Shown: positions 27,164 through 35,302 of the stretch, piece after piece
Layout: the number at the start of each line of letters is the position of its first letter
How positions within the stretch are numbered: position 1 is the first letter of the stretch
Origin: Luedemannella flava
GTDB taxonomy: Bacteria > Actinomycetota > Actinomycetes > Mycobacteriales > Micromonosporaceae
NCBI RefSeq assembly: GCF_039528515.1
Contig: NZ_BAAALT010000028.1
Coordinates: 1-64,000 of the forward strand
Length of the DNA: 64,000 nucleotides
Direction: 5' to 3'
Program-made: the position numbers and the translations under genes
The notes under the pieces: model-generated
Told to the model about the DNA's origin: nothing
The model's database searches: none
What the model saw: the letters and a program-made list of their open reading frames with translations, nothing else

Positions 27164-28175
27164 TCACTCGGCCGCGGACGACGAGGCGGGTCGGCAGCAG
27201 GAGCGGCGTGGGCCGCGCTCCGTCCACAATGGCGAGCAGCATTCTGGTCATCTCCTCGCCCAGGGCCTGGACGGGCTGATGGATCGTGGTGAGCTGGGGA
27301 TAGGTGAGCTGGGCGATCCTGAGGTCGTCGAACCCGACGACACCGACATCGTCGGGCACCGCCCGGCCGTGCGCCCGCAGGACGCCGAGCGCCCCGGCCG
27401 CCATGTTGTCGGAGGCGGCGAAGACGGCGTCGAGATCTGGATGCGCCCGCAGCAGCCGGGTCATGGCCGCCGCGCCGCCGGCCTCGGTGAAGTCGGCGTG
27501 TTCGACCCGGTCCGGTGACAGCCCGGCCACCGCCATCGCGTCGCGGAAGCCGCAGTAGCGCGCCTCGGCGACGTCCAGGCTGAGCGGCCCCGTGATGGTG
27601 GCGATGCGCCGGTAGCCGCCGTCGACCAGATGCTCGGTGGCGAGCCGGGCGCCGCCCCGGTTGTCGACATCGACATACCACCGGGGTTCGCCGCCCAGCG
27701 GACGGCCGCCGAACACGACCGGCATCGCCGTCTGCTCGGCGAGCTTGGCGAGCGGGTCGCCGCCGTGCAGGTTCATGAGCATGATCCCGTCGGCGCGGCG
27801 GGAGCGGACGATCCTCTTCAGCTTGGCCGACCCTTCCGGGCTGCCCGCCAGGACCAGGGTGAGGGTGAAGTCGGTGCGTTCCAACGCGCTGCTGATGCCG
27901 TAGATGATCTGCGCGAAGAAGGCGTCGGCGAAGGCCCCCGGATGGCTGGTGGACACCGCCAGCACGACCGCACCGACGCGGTTGGTGGCGAGCGCCCGCG
28001 CGGACCGGTTGGGCACGTAGCCGAGCTCCTCGACCGCGCGTTGGACCGCGTCACGCTTGGCCGGGCTGACATTGATCTCGTTGTTGATCGCCCGGGACGC
28101 CACCGATCGCGACACCCCCGCCCGTTCGGCCACCTCGTCGAGAGTCGGTAGCCGGTGTGACGGCGCGGTGTCCAT
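27144..28175 (-). CDS. LacI-family transcriptional regulator
   Basis: 343 aa. HTH at residues 9-60: LPTLDEVAERAGVSRSVASR and a hinge helix with NRSARALATNRVG, followed by a periplasmic-binding-type sensor domain (VVFGGRPLG; GFDDLRIAQLTYPQLTTI). Probable local repressor of the lichenase gene through the two CTGGAAGCGCTTCCAG sites; a beta-glucan oligosaccharide would be the natural inducer (inference). ATG at 28175 chosen to place the HTH at the N-terminus; the ribosome site is weak and the frame is open further upstream. Confidence 0.92.
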   Translation of the reverse strand: MDTAPSHRLPTLDEVAERAGVSRSVASRAINNEINVSPAKRDAVQRAVEELGYVPNRSARALATNRVGAVVLAVSTSHPGAFADAFFAQIIYGISSALERTDFTLTLVLAGSPEGSAKLKRIVRSRRADGIMLMNLHGGDPLAKLAEQTAMPVVFGGRPLGGEPRWYVDVDNRGGARLATEHLVDGGYRRIATITGPLSLDVAEARYCGFRDAMAVAGLSPDRVEHADFTEAGGAAAMTRLLRAHPDLDAVFAASDNMAAGALGVLRAHGRAVPDDVGVVGFDDLRIAQLTYPQLTTIHQPVQALGEEMTRMLLAIVDGARPTPLLLPTRLVVRGRVISTWCT

Positions 28176-28237
28176 GGGCGGTGAGGGCCTTTCGTCGCGG
28201 AGCGTCAGCGCGCCCTCATCGTAGAGCCGGTGCCCCC

Positions 28238-28265
28238 CGGCGGGACGCCCGGAGGCGTCCCGCCG
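28238..28265 (-). terminator. Terminator after the RIO kinase gene
   Basis: CGGCGGGACGCC pairs perfectly with GGCGTCCCGCCG around CGGA, 8 bp past the RIO stop. There is no long T tract, as is common in high-GC actinomycetes. Confidence 0.65.
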
Positions 28266-28273
28266 TGAGGGAC

Positions 28274-29215
28274 TCAGCGCAGGCCCGCCATGTGGGCGAG
28301 CTCGGCCGTCAGGGCCTCGCCGTCGGCGGAATCGAGCCCGTGGGAGGTGAACCACCCCGCCACGTTCATCGCGTCGCGGTGCAGGAACTCGCGCCCGCGC
28401 GGATTGGCGATCACGTCCACGACCTGCGGCAAGTCGATCATCACCAGCCGCCCCTCGTGGACCAGCAGGTTGTACGCCGACAGGTCGCCATGGGCCCGCC
28501 CGGTGCGGGCGAGCGTCATGAGCGCGTCGACCAGTTGCCGCCAGAGGTCTTCAAGATCAACAGCATCGCGGCGGACCTGCGCCAACCGCGGCGCGGCCGT
28601 CCCGTCCGCGTCGCCGATGAACTCCAGCAGCACCTCGGTGCCGAGGATCTGCACCGGGTACGGCACCGGTACGCCGAGCGTGTACAGGTCGCACAGGGCG
28701 CCGAACTCGGCCCCCGCCCACTGCCCGGCGATGGCCTCGCGACCGAATGAGCTCCGCGACGCCATGGCCCGGTTGACGCGGGACTCGCGCACCCGGCGCC
28801 CCTCCAGGTAACCGGAGTCGCGGTGGAACATGCGGTGCTCCGAGCCGCGGTACCGCTTGGCCGCCAGCAGGCAGCGCCGGTCGGTGCCCGGCACACCACG
28901 CTCGACCAGCCAGACGTCGGCCTCCTTGCCCGTCTTGAGCACGCCGCGCTCGATGTCGACGGCGGCGAGCTCGGTGACGAGCCAGTCGGGGTGCGGGCGC
29001 GGGCCGCGCTCCCCCGCGGTCGACTGGTCCCAGGTCGACCAGCGGTCGCCCTCGCCGGGCGTGTCGTCCTCGTCGGCGAGCCGCCGGCGGTGCCCGCGAC
29101 CCTCGAACAGTTCGGCGTCCTCATCAAATGCCGGCGATGCCGGCGCGTAGTCGTCGTCGTCAAAACGGCCGCGCTTGCCACGGCGGGTCGGCGCGTCGTA
29201 ATCGTGCATCCGCAC
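28274..29215 (-). CDS. RIO-type serine/threonine kinase
   Basis: 313 aa. An acidic/basic disordered N-terminal 75 residues precede the RIO fold: phosphate loop LKTGKEADVWLVERG, LLAAKRY with the ATP Lys, RTGRAHGDLSAYNLLV with catalytic Asp and Asn, and MIDLPQVVD with the metal Asp. All key residues are present, so it should be an active kinase or ATPase. RIO proteins act in ribosome maturation in eukaryotes and archaea; the bacterial role is not settled. The GTG at 29215 has AGGAG 8 nt upstream; an ATG two codons in is too far from it. Confidence 0.92.
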   Translation of the reverse strand: MRMHDYDAPTRRGKRGRFDDDDYAPASPAFDEDAELFEGRGHRRRLADEDDTPGEGDRWSTWDQSTAGERGPRPHPDWLVTELAAVDIERGVLKTGKEADVWLVERGVPGTDRRCLLAAKRYRGSEHRMFHRDSGYLEGRRVRESRVNRAMASRSSFGREAIAGQWAGAEFGALCDLYTLGVPVPYPVQILGTEVLLEFIGDADGTAAPRLAQVRRDAVDLEDLWRQLVDALMTLARTGRAHGDLSAYNLLVHEGRLVMIDLPQVVDVIANPRGREFLHRDAMNVAGWFTSHGLDSADGEALTAELAHMAGLR

Positions 29216-29509
29216 GGTGGGATCTCCTAGGTCAGGGAAGGAAGTTCCCGATCCGACCTTGGAAAGCGACGCTTCGCGCGTCCGCGTCAGGAGAAGGTCA
29301 GGCGATCGGGGTCAGGGCAGCGGGCATCGGCCGCGCGACAGGCGCGTACATCGAGGTCAGCCTCCCTTCCCTGAACGGGCACCGGATGTCCGAACGGACA
29401 CCGACGGTGCGGTCAGCGGCCATCATTGCTGACCTACCGGAACGGCGCAACCGGTTTTCAGACCCGGGCTTGCCCACCGCGGGAGACGTCAATCACGCAT
29501 CATGGAGCC

Positions 29510-30508
29510 GTGCCCGCGGTCTCCCACTCCCCCGACGCCGCTGGCCACGTGGGCGAGGACCAGTGGTGGCTGCCGGTCGCCGACCCGGCCGGGGTGGCCG
29601 CGATCGGCCAGGCCGCGGCCTCGGTGGCCAGCGCGCTGCGGATGCCGGAGGCGAAGGTCGCCGCGGTGGCCGAGACCGCCGCCGCGCTGTCCGCGCTGCT
29701 CCTGCGCCGCACATCCTCGGGCTGGGTGCTCATCCGCACCCTGCGGTCCGGGCTGGAATGGGGCGTGGGGCTGGTGGGGCTGGAATCCGCCGGGGACCCG
29801 CCCGCGATCGGCCAGCCTGGCCACGACGTCGGGGTGGACCTGCCGGGAGCCTCCGCCGTCGACGCGTACGCCTGGCCGGGCGTCGGGGCCGTGGTGACCG
29901 CGTCGGTGTGGGCGATCGAGGCACCGGCCCCCTGGGCGGACGGCCTGACCTCGCCGATCCCCGGCGAGGAGGTCAGCGGCGACCGCTGGGCGGTGCGCGA
30001 GCTGGACGGCCGCCGCCAGGTGATGCTCTGCGACGGACTCGGCCACGGGTCGGCCGCCGCCGCGGCCAGCCGCGCCGCCATCGACGCGTTCCTGGTCGCC
30101 CCCGTGTCGGGCCCGCGCGCCGCCGTGGATCACATTCACAAATCCTTGGCGAGTACGCGCGGCGGCGTCGTCGCGGTCGCCGAACTGAACCCGCGCCGCG
30201 GCCTGGTGCGCTACTCCGGCATCGGCAACATCGCCGGCTGGGTGGTCGACCCCGAGTCCCGCCACGGCATGGTGTCGGTGCCCGGGATCGTGGGCCACCA
30301 GCGCCGCGACATCCGCGAGTTCGAGTACCCGCTGACCCCCGAGACGACCGTGGTCATGCACTCGGACGGCCTCGACGACACCTGGGACCTGGCGCGCTAC
30401 CCGGGCCTGCTGGCCCATTCGCCGCTCGTGGTGGCCGCCACCCTGCTGCGCGACGCCCGGACCGGCCGCGACGACGCGTGCGTCGTGGTCGCGCATCCCA
30501 ACATCTAG
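29510..30508 (+). CDS. RsbX-like PP2C/SpoIIE phosphatase with degenerate RsbT-like N-terminus
   Basis: 332 aa. The C-terminal 190 residues are a PP2C-like domain with metal-binding CDGLGHGSAAAAAS, MHSDGLDDTWD and GRDDACVVVA, as in RsbX/SpoIIE stressosome phosphatases. The first 110 residues align in pattern to an RsbT HATPase (DPAGVAAIGQAAASVASALR) but the usual ELARN ATP motif is AALSALL, so kinase activity should be lost. No rsbR/S partner is adjacent. Start: GTG at 29510 (GGAG very close upstream), removing a frame extension with no signals. Likely acts on a phosphorylated STAS protein elsewhere. Confidence 0.82.
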   Translation: MPAVSHSPDAAGHVGEDQWWLPVADPAGVAAIGQAAASVASALRMPEAKVAAVAETAAALSALLLRRTSSGWVLIRTLRSGLEWGVGLVGLESAGDPPAIGQPGHDVGVDLPGASAVDAYAWPGVGAVVTASVWAIEAPAPWADGLTSPIPGEEVSGDRWAVRELDGRRQVMLCDGLGHGSAAAAASRAAIDAFLVAPVSGPRAAVDHIHKSLASTRGGVVAVAELNPRRGLVRYSGIGNIAGWVVDPESRHGMVSVPGIVGHQRRDIREFEYPLTPETTVVMHSDGLDDTWDLARYPGLLAHSPLVVAATLLRDARTGRDDACVVVAHPNI

Positions 30509-30529
30509 CAAGCCGTACGTACGGATTGC
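30508..30529 (+). promoter_or_regulatory. AcnR-type operator before acnR
   Basis: Near-perfect palindrome: GCAAGCCGTAC followed by GTACGGATTGC. Shares CAA..CG.ACGTACGG.TTG with the acnA promoter site at 22833-22856. It begins on the last base of the upstream gene's stop, 31 bp before the acnR start, fitting autoregulation. Confidence 0.7.
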
Positions 30530-30560
30530 GCAAATCCGGCGCGCCTGTCACGATCGACTT

Positions 30561-31130
30561 GTGCCAAGGGTGAGTCAGGACCAGCTCGACGCTCGTCGTC
30601 AGGAGATCCTCTCCGGCGCCCGCGCCTGCTTCGCCCGCTACGGCTACGAGGGCGCGACGGTCCGCCGGCTGGAGGAGGAGATCGGCCTCTCCCGGGGAGC
30701 CATCTTCCACCACTTCCGCGACAAGGACTCGCTGTTCCTCGCCGTGGCCGAGGACGACGTCGCCACGATGGTCGAGACCGTGGCCCGCAACGGCCTGGTC
30801 CAGGTGATGCGCGACCTGCTCGACCGGGCCGGCGAGACCGACGTGGCCGGCTGGCTCGGCACCCAGCTGGAGGTGTCCCGCCGGCTGCGCACGGACGCCG
30901 AGTTCGCCACGCGCTGGGCGGCCCGCTCCGCCGCCATCGCCTCAGCCACGCGCGAGCGCCTGCAGCGCCAGCACGACGCGGGCGCCCTGCGCGACGACGT
31001 ACCCGTCGGGGTGCTGGCCCAGTTCCTGGAGCTGGCCTACGACGGCCTGGTGCTGCACCTGGCCGACGGCCGCCCGGTCGCGGACCTGCACCGCGTCCTG
31101 GACGTCGTCGAGGCCGCCGTCCGCCGCTGA
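30561..31130 (+). CDS. acnR: TetR-family regulator, probable aconitase repressor
   Basis: 189 aa. HTH with ARACFARYGYEGATVRRLEE and IGLSRGAIFHHFRDKDSLF; the remainder keeps the AcnR pattern (NGLVQVMRDLL; LEVSRRLRTDAEFATRW; LRDDVPVGVLAQFLE). AcnR of Corynebacterium glutamicum represses acn and lies next to it. Here it is 5 kb from acnA with lichenase, LacI, RIO and RsbX-like genes between, but both genes share one operator. Starts at a GTG without a strong ribosome site. Confidence 0.87.
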   Translation: MPRVSQDQLDARRQEILSGARACFARYGYEGATVRRLEEEIGLSRGAIFHHFRDKDSLFLAVAEDDVATMVETVARNGLVQVMRDLLDRAGETDVAGWLGTQLEVSRRLRTDAEFATRWAARSAAIASATRERLQRQHDAGALRDDVPVGVLAQFLELAYDGLVLHLADGRPVADLHRVLDVVEAAVRR

Positions 31131-31134
31131 ACCG

Positions 31135-31172
31135 ATGGTGTAATTACACCATCCAAGGTATTCTTACACCAT
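31135..31172 (+). promoter_or_regulatory. vapBC promoter-operator
   Basis: Perfect 18-bp palindrome ATGGTGTAATTACACCAT (31135-31152) and a repeated half TACACCAT at 31165-31172. A -10 TATTCT lies at 31159-31164 with TGGTGT 17 bp upstream. Transcription would then begin at about the A of the vapB ATG, so the mRNA may be leaderless. Typical autoregulation by the VapBC complex is expected. Confidence 0.65.
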
Positions 31173-31443
31173 GGCTCTCAACATCAAGGATGCCGAGACC
31201 GAAGCCCTGGCCGCCGACGTGGCTGCCCTGACTGGTGAGAACAAGACCCGGGCGATCAACGTGGCCCTGCGCGAGCGCAAGGCGCGCCTGCTCGTCGAAC
31301 GCACCGCGCGCGAGCGCCGCCAGCGCCTGCTGCGCTTTCTCAACAACGAGGCCTGGCCGCAGATCCCGCCTGACCTCCTGGGCACAAGCCTCATCAAGCC
31401 CGAGAGAGAGCAGATCCTTGGATACGGCCCGGAGGGCGTGTGA
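31171..31443 (+). CDS. vapB: VapB-type antitoxin
   Basis: 90 aa. N-terminal ribbon-helix-helix (MALNIKDAETEALAADVAAL, then TRAINVALRERKA) as in the Rv0623-like VapB group, followed by a C-terminal toxin-binding tail. Binds its own promoter and neutralises VapC. The end overlaps the vapC GTG by 4 bases. No separate ribosome site upstream. Confidence 0.92.
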   Translation: MALNIKDAETEALAADVAALTGENKTRAINVALRERKARLLVERTARERRQRLLRFLNNEAWPQIPPDLLGTSLIKPEREQILGYGPEGV

Positions 31444-31835
31444 TCGTCGACAGTTCCGCCCTGTGCGCGATCCTGCTCCGGGAGCCCGGCTGGGAGCCAC
31501 TGCTCGAGTGCCTCGTCATGGCCAACGGTCCGGTGGGGGCGGGCGCGCCGACCCTCACGGAGACCGGCATCGTGCTGGCCGCGCGCGTCGGCCCGCAGGG
31601 CAAGACGCTGCTCGCCCGGTTCACGCAGGAGAGCGGGATACGGGAGGTCCCGTTCACCGCCGAGCACTGGCCGGTGGCCACCGACGCGTACCTGCGTTTC
31701 GGTAAGGGCCGCCATCCAGCCGCGCTGAACTTCGGCGACTGCCTGACCTACGCGGTCGCCTACCTCGCCGGTGAGCCGCTGCTGTGCGTGGGCGACGACT
31801 TCCCTCGGACCGACCTCACCATCGCCACGGTCTGA
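31440..31835 (+). CDS. vapC: VapC PIN-domain ribonuclease toxin
   Basis: 131 aa. Acidic PIN residues in order: Asp4 (IVDSSAL), Glu41 (TLTETGIV), Asp in FGDCLTYA and Asp in GDDFPRTD, so catalytic Mg site is complete. Cleaves RNA, in known cases tRNA or rRNA; target here unknown. The GTG overlaps the vapB stop. Pair is followed by a strong hairpin terminator shared with the convergent S1-domain gene. Confidence 0.93.
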   Translation: MIVDSSALCAILLREPGWEPLLECLVMANGPVGAGAPTLTETGIVLAARVGPQGKTLLARFTQESGIREVPFTAEHWPVATDAYLRFGKGRHPAALNFGDCLTYAVAYLAGEPLLCVGDDFPRTDLTIATV

Positions 31836-31839
31836 TGTG

Positions 31840-31877
31840 GCCGGTCGCGGCGCCGCGTCCGTAGCGCCGCGACCGGC
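31840..31877. terminator. Bidirectional terminator, vapC and S1-domain gene
   Basis: GCCGGTCGCGGCGC (31840-31853) pairs perfectly with 31864-31877. It lies between the convergent stops at 31835 and 31891. Confidence 0.8.
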
Positions 31878-31890
31878 TGTTGTCAGCGCC

Positions 31891-32112
31891 TTACGCGGCC
31901 GTCAGGCTGAAGCGGGTCTGGTCGGGGTCGATGCCGAGGATGCGGGCCGACACGACGGTGCCCTCCGCCGGGGAGTCCCGGTCGACGAGCAGTCCGTCGA
32001 AGCCGTCGACCTCGACGAACGCGCCGAACGGGACAACCTTGGTCACCGTGCCCTGCACGACGTCGCCGACATGGTGGCGGGCCTGGAAGTCCGCCCAACT
32101 GATCGAGGACAT
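31891..32112 (-). CDS. Small S1 RNA-binding domain protein
   Basis: 73 aa, essentially one S1 domain: VGDVVQGTVTKVVPFGAFVEV, DGLLVDRD and GTVVSARILGIDPDQTRFSLT. Likely binds RNA or ribosomes. The ATG at 32112 is set by an exceptional ribosome site (see 32115-32126); the frame upstream is not needed. Such single-domain S1 proteins are common in actinobacteria and poorly studied. Confidence 0.87.
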   Translation of the reverse strand: MSSISWADFQARHHVGDVVQGTVTKVVPFGAFVEVDGFDGLLVDRDSPAEGTVVSARILGIDPDQTRFSLTAA

Positions 32113-32114
32113 GT

Positions 32115-32126
32115 GATCACCTCCTT
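32115..32126 (-). promoter_or_regulatory. Extended 12-base Shine-Dalgarno
   Basis: AAGGAGGTGATC, the full complement of the 16S rRNA 3' tail, with GGAGG 7 nt before the ATG. Few genes carry more than 6-7 matching bases, so translation is expected to be very strong or specially controlled. Confidence 0.8.
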
Positions 32127-32328
32127 CCCGGTGTGCGTCCACGAACAAGTGACAACGGTTCGGACGCACGGAGGCCCACGGTTACGTGGTGGGAAGGGGT
32201 GCCGCTCCCGGAGGCCGCGGGTGCGCGGCGCCGGTGGGGCGGTCAAGCGATGGCCGGGTCACCGATCTGTGCGTGGCACGAGGCCAACCCGGCAGTCATG
32301 TCAGCGACGTTAGCACGAGACTGACGTC

Positions 32329-33069
32329 GTGCTGGTACGCGAACTTCAGGAACGCGCGGCGTTGGCGTTCCCGCCGCTGCGCGTCGAGCACCGCGACGGC
32401 TGGTGGCTGCGGCACGCCGACGGCAGCGCCTGGTGGGCCGGTTCGGTGCTGCCGCACAGCGCCGACCTCGGCGACCGGATCGCCGACGCCGAGGCGTTCT
32501 ACGCCGCCCTCAACACCCCGGCCCGGTTCCAGGTCAGCCCTGGGGCCTGCCCGCCCGGCCTCGACGCCGCCCTGGCCGCGCGCGGCTACCGGATCGAGTC
32601 CCCCATGTCGCTGGGGACCGCGCCCACCGCGACCGTCACCGGTCGGCTGCGCGCGGACGACGCCACCGTCAGCGAGAAACCGACCGACGCGTGGTTCGCC
32701 GTCTGGCGGTCCGTCCACGGTGGTCCGGAGCCCGATCGGGACCGCGACATGCTCGCCCGGGTGACGCGGCCCACCGCGTACGCCTCCGTCGTCGCGGACG
32801 GCGAGGTCGTCGCGGTCGGCCGCGTGGTGGCCGACGCCGGGTGGGCGGGCATCTTCGCCATGGCGACGCTCCCGCACGCGCGCGGCCGGGGCGCCGGGCG
32901 GCGCGTGCTCGCCGCGCTCGCCCACTGGGCCGCCGCGCGGCGCGCGCACCACCTGTACCTGCAGGTGGACCCGGACAACGCCGCCGCCGACCGCCTGTAC
33001 GCCCGCGCGGGCTTCGCCGAGCTGTGCCGCTACCACTACCGGGTGCGCGTTGCGGCGGTCAGTGGCTGA
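32329..33069 (+). CDS. GNAT-family N-acetyltransferase
   Basis: 246 aa. The C-terminal half holds the acetyl-CoA site (MATLPHARGRGAGRRVLAAL) and the usual ending VDPDNAAADRLYARAGFAEL; the N-terminal half is a divergent GNAT-like region, so this is a tandem type with one working site. Substrate unknown. Starts at a GTG without a clear ribosome site. Overlaps the convergent lipoprotein gene by 11 bp. Confidence 0.85.
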   Translation: MLVRELQERAALAFPPLRVEHRDGWWLRHADGSAWWAGSVLPHSADLGDRIADAEAFYAALNTPARFQVSPGACPPGLDAALAARGYRIESPMSLGTAPTATVTGRLRADDATVSEKPTDAWFAVWRSVHGGPEPDRDRDMLARVTRPTAYASVVADGEVVAVGRVVADAGWAGIFAMATLPHARGRGAGRRVLAALAHWAAARRAHHLYLQVDPDNAAADRLYARAGFAELCRYHYRVRVAAVSG

Positions 33070-33568
33070 ACGGTTCGAGGCAGCCGAACTCGGCGGCCGA
33101 CCCGGTCACCTCGGCCCGCACGCGTTCCGGGCGCACGTCGCCGACCACGCAGCCGCGGTCCGGGAAGTGGATCCCGAACGCGGCGCCGGGCGGGGGCGTC
33201 GGGTCGGCGCCCAGCGCCCGCATGGCCGTGACCTGCACGTCGTCGGTCGCGAAGCCCAGGCCGTGCAGCGTCCGGGCGACCGCGTCCGGGCCGATGTCGC
33301 CGCCGCGGCGCAGCTTCTCCAGCGCGGGCACGACGCGGTCCTTGATGGTCCGGCCGGCGGCCCGCTCCTGCGGCGACAGCTCGTGCCGCTGCTTCCACCC
33401 GTTGTTGTCGGCGTTGTTGGCCGCCTGGTCGCCCGGCGGGAGGGAACGGCTCGGGTACGCCGTGGGTGGTCCCGACCCGACCGGCACCGGGCGGCCGCAG
33501 CCTCCCGCGGCCAGCAGCAGCGTGATGCCGATCGTCACGATCGCGCGCCTCGTCGCGGTGCCCGTCAT
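33059..33568 (-). CDS. Putative lipoprotein
   Basis: 169 aa. Basic N-terminus, hydrophobic core and lipobox LAAGGC predict lipid attachment at Cys24 and display on the outer face of the membrane. The mature part is Pro/Gly-rich, then helical (LSPQERAAGRTIKDRVVPAL) and ends in a compact domain with two Cys (GCVVGD, GCLEPF). I do not recognise the family. 23 bp after the IMPase-like gene in the same direction. Confidence 0.8.
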   Translation of the reverse strand: MTGTATRRAIVTIGITLLLAAGGCGRPVPVGSGPPTAYPSRSLPPGDQAANNADNNGWKQRHELSPQERAAGRTIKDRVVPALEKLRRGGDIGPDAVARTLHGLGFATDDVQVTAMRALGADPTPPPGAAFGIHFPDRGCVVGDVRPERVRAEVTGSAAEFGCLEPFSH

Positions 33569-33591
33569 TCGTCCCCCGTGAATGTCGGAAA

Positions 33592-34359
33592 CTAGCTCCG
33601 GATCATCGATAGTAGTAACTCGTGCGTCCCGGCGTCGGCCGCCGCCACGAGCCCGCGACTGCCCGGTCCGAGCGGGGCGCCGTCGGTCCCGGTGACCACG
33701 CACCCGGCGGCCCGGCACACCGCGATGCCGGCGGCGAAGTGCACGCTGGCCCCCAGGTCGGTGCCGCCGGTGACGTAGCCGGCCCGCCTGCCGGCCGCGA
33801 CCCACACCAGCGCCAGGCTCGAGGACACGACCCGGGGCCGGAACCGCTCGCCGAACGCCGGGTGGGTCAACAGGTCGACGGCCTGGAAGCCGGCGTGCGT
33901 CCAGTCCAGGTTCGCGTCCACCAGCCCGCTCGCCGGGGTCGGTGTCAGGCGCTCATCGACGCCGTCGCGGCGTACCCCCGCGGTGTTTGCGTCGGTGAAG
34001 AAGACCTCGCCGCTGAACGGGTCGGCCACCGCCGCGGCGCCGTCGCGCAGGGCCACGTTCACGGCGACGACCATCATGCCGGCGGCGTAGTTCAGCGTGC
34101 CGCACAGCGGGTCCACCAGCCACTGGCGGGCGGCGTCGGCCGGGCCGCGCTGGCCGCCCTCCTCGCCGAGCACCGCGTCGTCGGGCCGGGCGGCGCGGAT
34201 GACCGCGAGGATCGCCTCCTCGGCGGCCACGTCGGCGGCGGTGGCGAAGTCCCCCGCGCCCTTGTCGATGCGGTCGAGCCGCTGGCCGAACATGCCGCGC
34301 ACCACGTCCGCGCCGGCCCGGGCCGCGGCGACCGCGACCTCGACGTCGTCAGGCGCCAC
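33592..34359 (-). CDS. IMPase-fold protein with altered metal ligands
   Basis: 255 aa inositol monophosphatase fold: TAADVAAEEAIL, GEEGG, then DPLCGTLNYAAG where the usual motif is DPxDGTxNF, and ASVHFAAG in place of WDxAAG. Two metal-binding Asp are thus Cys and His, so classic Mg-dependent phosphatase activity is doubtful or retuned. Start chosen as the GTG at 34359, overlapping the epimerase end by 11 bp. Contrast with the fully canonical paralogue at 35303 in the same operon. Confidence 0.8.
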   Translation of the reverse strand: MAPDDVEVAVAAARAGADVVRGMFGQRLDRIDKGAGDFATAADVAAEEAILAVIRAARPDDAVLGEEGGQRGPADAARQWLVDPLCGTLNYAAGMMVVAVNVALRDGAAAVADPFSGEVFFTDANTAGVRRDGVDERLTPTPASGLVDANLDWTHAGFQAVDLLTHPAFGERFRPRVVSSSLALVWVAAGRRAGYVTGGTDLGASVHFAAGIAVCRAAGCVVTGTDGAPLGPGSRGLVAAADAGTHELLLSMIRS

Positions 34360-35287
34360 GCCCGTACCCCGCCTCCCAGGTCGCCCGCAGGACATCCTCC
34401 AGCGCCGAGCCGGTCGGCGACCAGCCGAGCGCCGACCGGATCCGGCTGACGTCGGCCACCAGGGCGGCCGGCTCGTTGACCCGCGGTCGGTGGACCACCT
34501 CGATGTGCCGGCCGGTCACCTTCTCCGCTGCCCGGATCACGTCCATCATGGACACCCCGACCCCGGTGCCGACGTTGAGCAGCCTGGGACCGCCGACCCG
34601 GGCGATGCCGAGCGCGAGCCCGACCGCGCGGGCCACGTCCAGGACGTGCGTGAACTCCCGCACCGCGCTCCCGTCGCCGTTCACGCTCACGTGCGGGATC
34701 TCGCCAGCCGCCGCGCGCAACGCCGCGGAGATGATCCGCGTCGGGTTGGGATCAACAATCCCGGAGTACGCCCCGGCGATGTTGAAGCAGCGCAGTGTCA
34801 CCCCCACGATCGCCCCCGCGTCCCCGAGGAACGCGACGAGCTGCTCCGCGGCGAGCTTCGAGGCGGCGTAGGGGCTCTCCGGGATGGCGGGCAGGTCCTC
34901 GCTGAGCGCGCCGGCATGCCCTGAGCCGTAGACCGCGCACGTCGAGACGAACACCACGCGGGGACGCGCGCCCCCCGCGGTCACCGCGCGCAGGAGGTTC
35001 TGGGTCCCGCCGACGTTGACGTCGTAGTACCCGATCGGATCCTCGAACGACTCGCGCACGTTCGTCCGGGCCGCGATGTGGCACAGCGCGTCGACGTGCA
35101 GCGGCGTGACGGCCGCGTCGACCGCCTGCCGGTCGGTGAGGTCAGCCTCGACCACCGTGACGCCCGCCGGCACGCCCGGGTCCGCCCGGTCCCGGACGAG
35201 CACGATGACCTCGTGCCCCTGCTCAGTGAGGTGCCGCGCCAGCACCCGCCCGAGAAAGCCACGCCCGCCACTGACCAGTACGCGCAT
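34349..35287 (-). CDS. NAD-dependent sugar epimerase/dehydratase
   Basis: 312 aa extended short-chain dehydrogenase. Cofactor loop SGGRGFLG, catalytic YAASK, Ser/Thr in VFVSTCAVYGSG and GalE-like NIAGAYSG region. Likely acts on a nucleotide sugar. Lies between two IMPase-fold genes in one leftward cluster, suggesting cyclitol or sugar-phosphate metabolism, but the product cannot be named. Confidence 0.88.
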   Translation of the reverse strand: MRVLVSGGRGFLGRVLARHLTEQGHEVIVLVRDRADPGVPAGVTVVEADLTDRQAVDAAVTPLHVDALCHIAARTNVRESFEDPIGYYDVNVGGTQNLLRAVTAGGARPRVVFVSTCAVYGSGHAGALSEDLPAIPESPYAASKLAAEQLVAFLGDAGAIVGVTLRCFNIAGAYSGIVDPNPTRIISAALRAAAGEIPHVSVNGDGSAVREFTHVLDVARAVGLALGIARVGGPRLLNVGTGVGVSMMDVIRAAEKVTGRHIEVVHRPRVNEPAALVADVSRIRSALGWSPTGSALEDVLRATWEAGYGRGA

Positions 35288-35302
35288 GTATCAGCACCTT
35301 CG

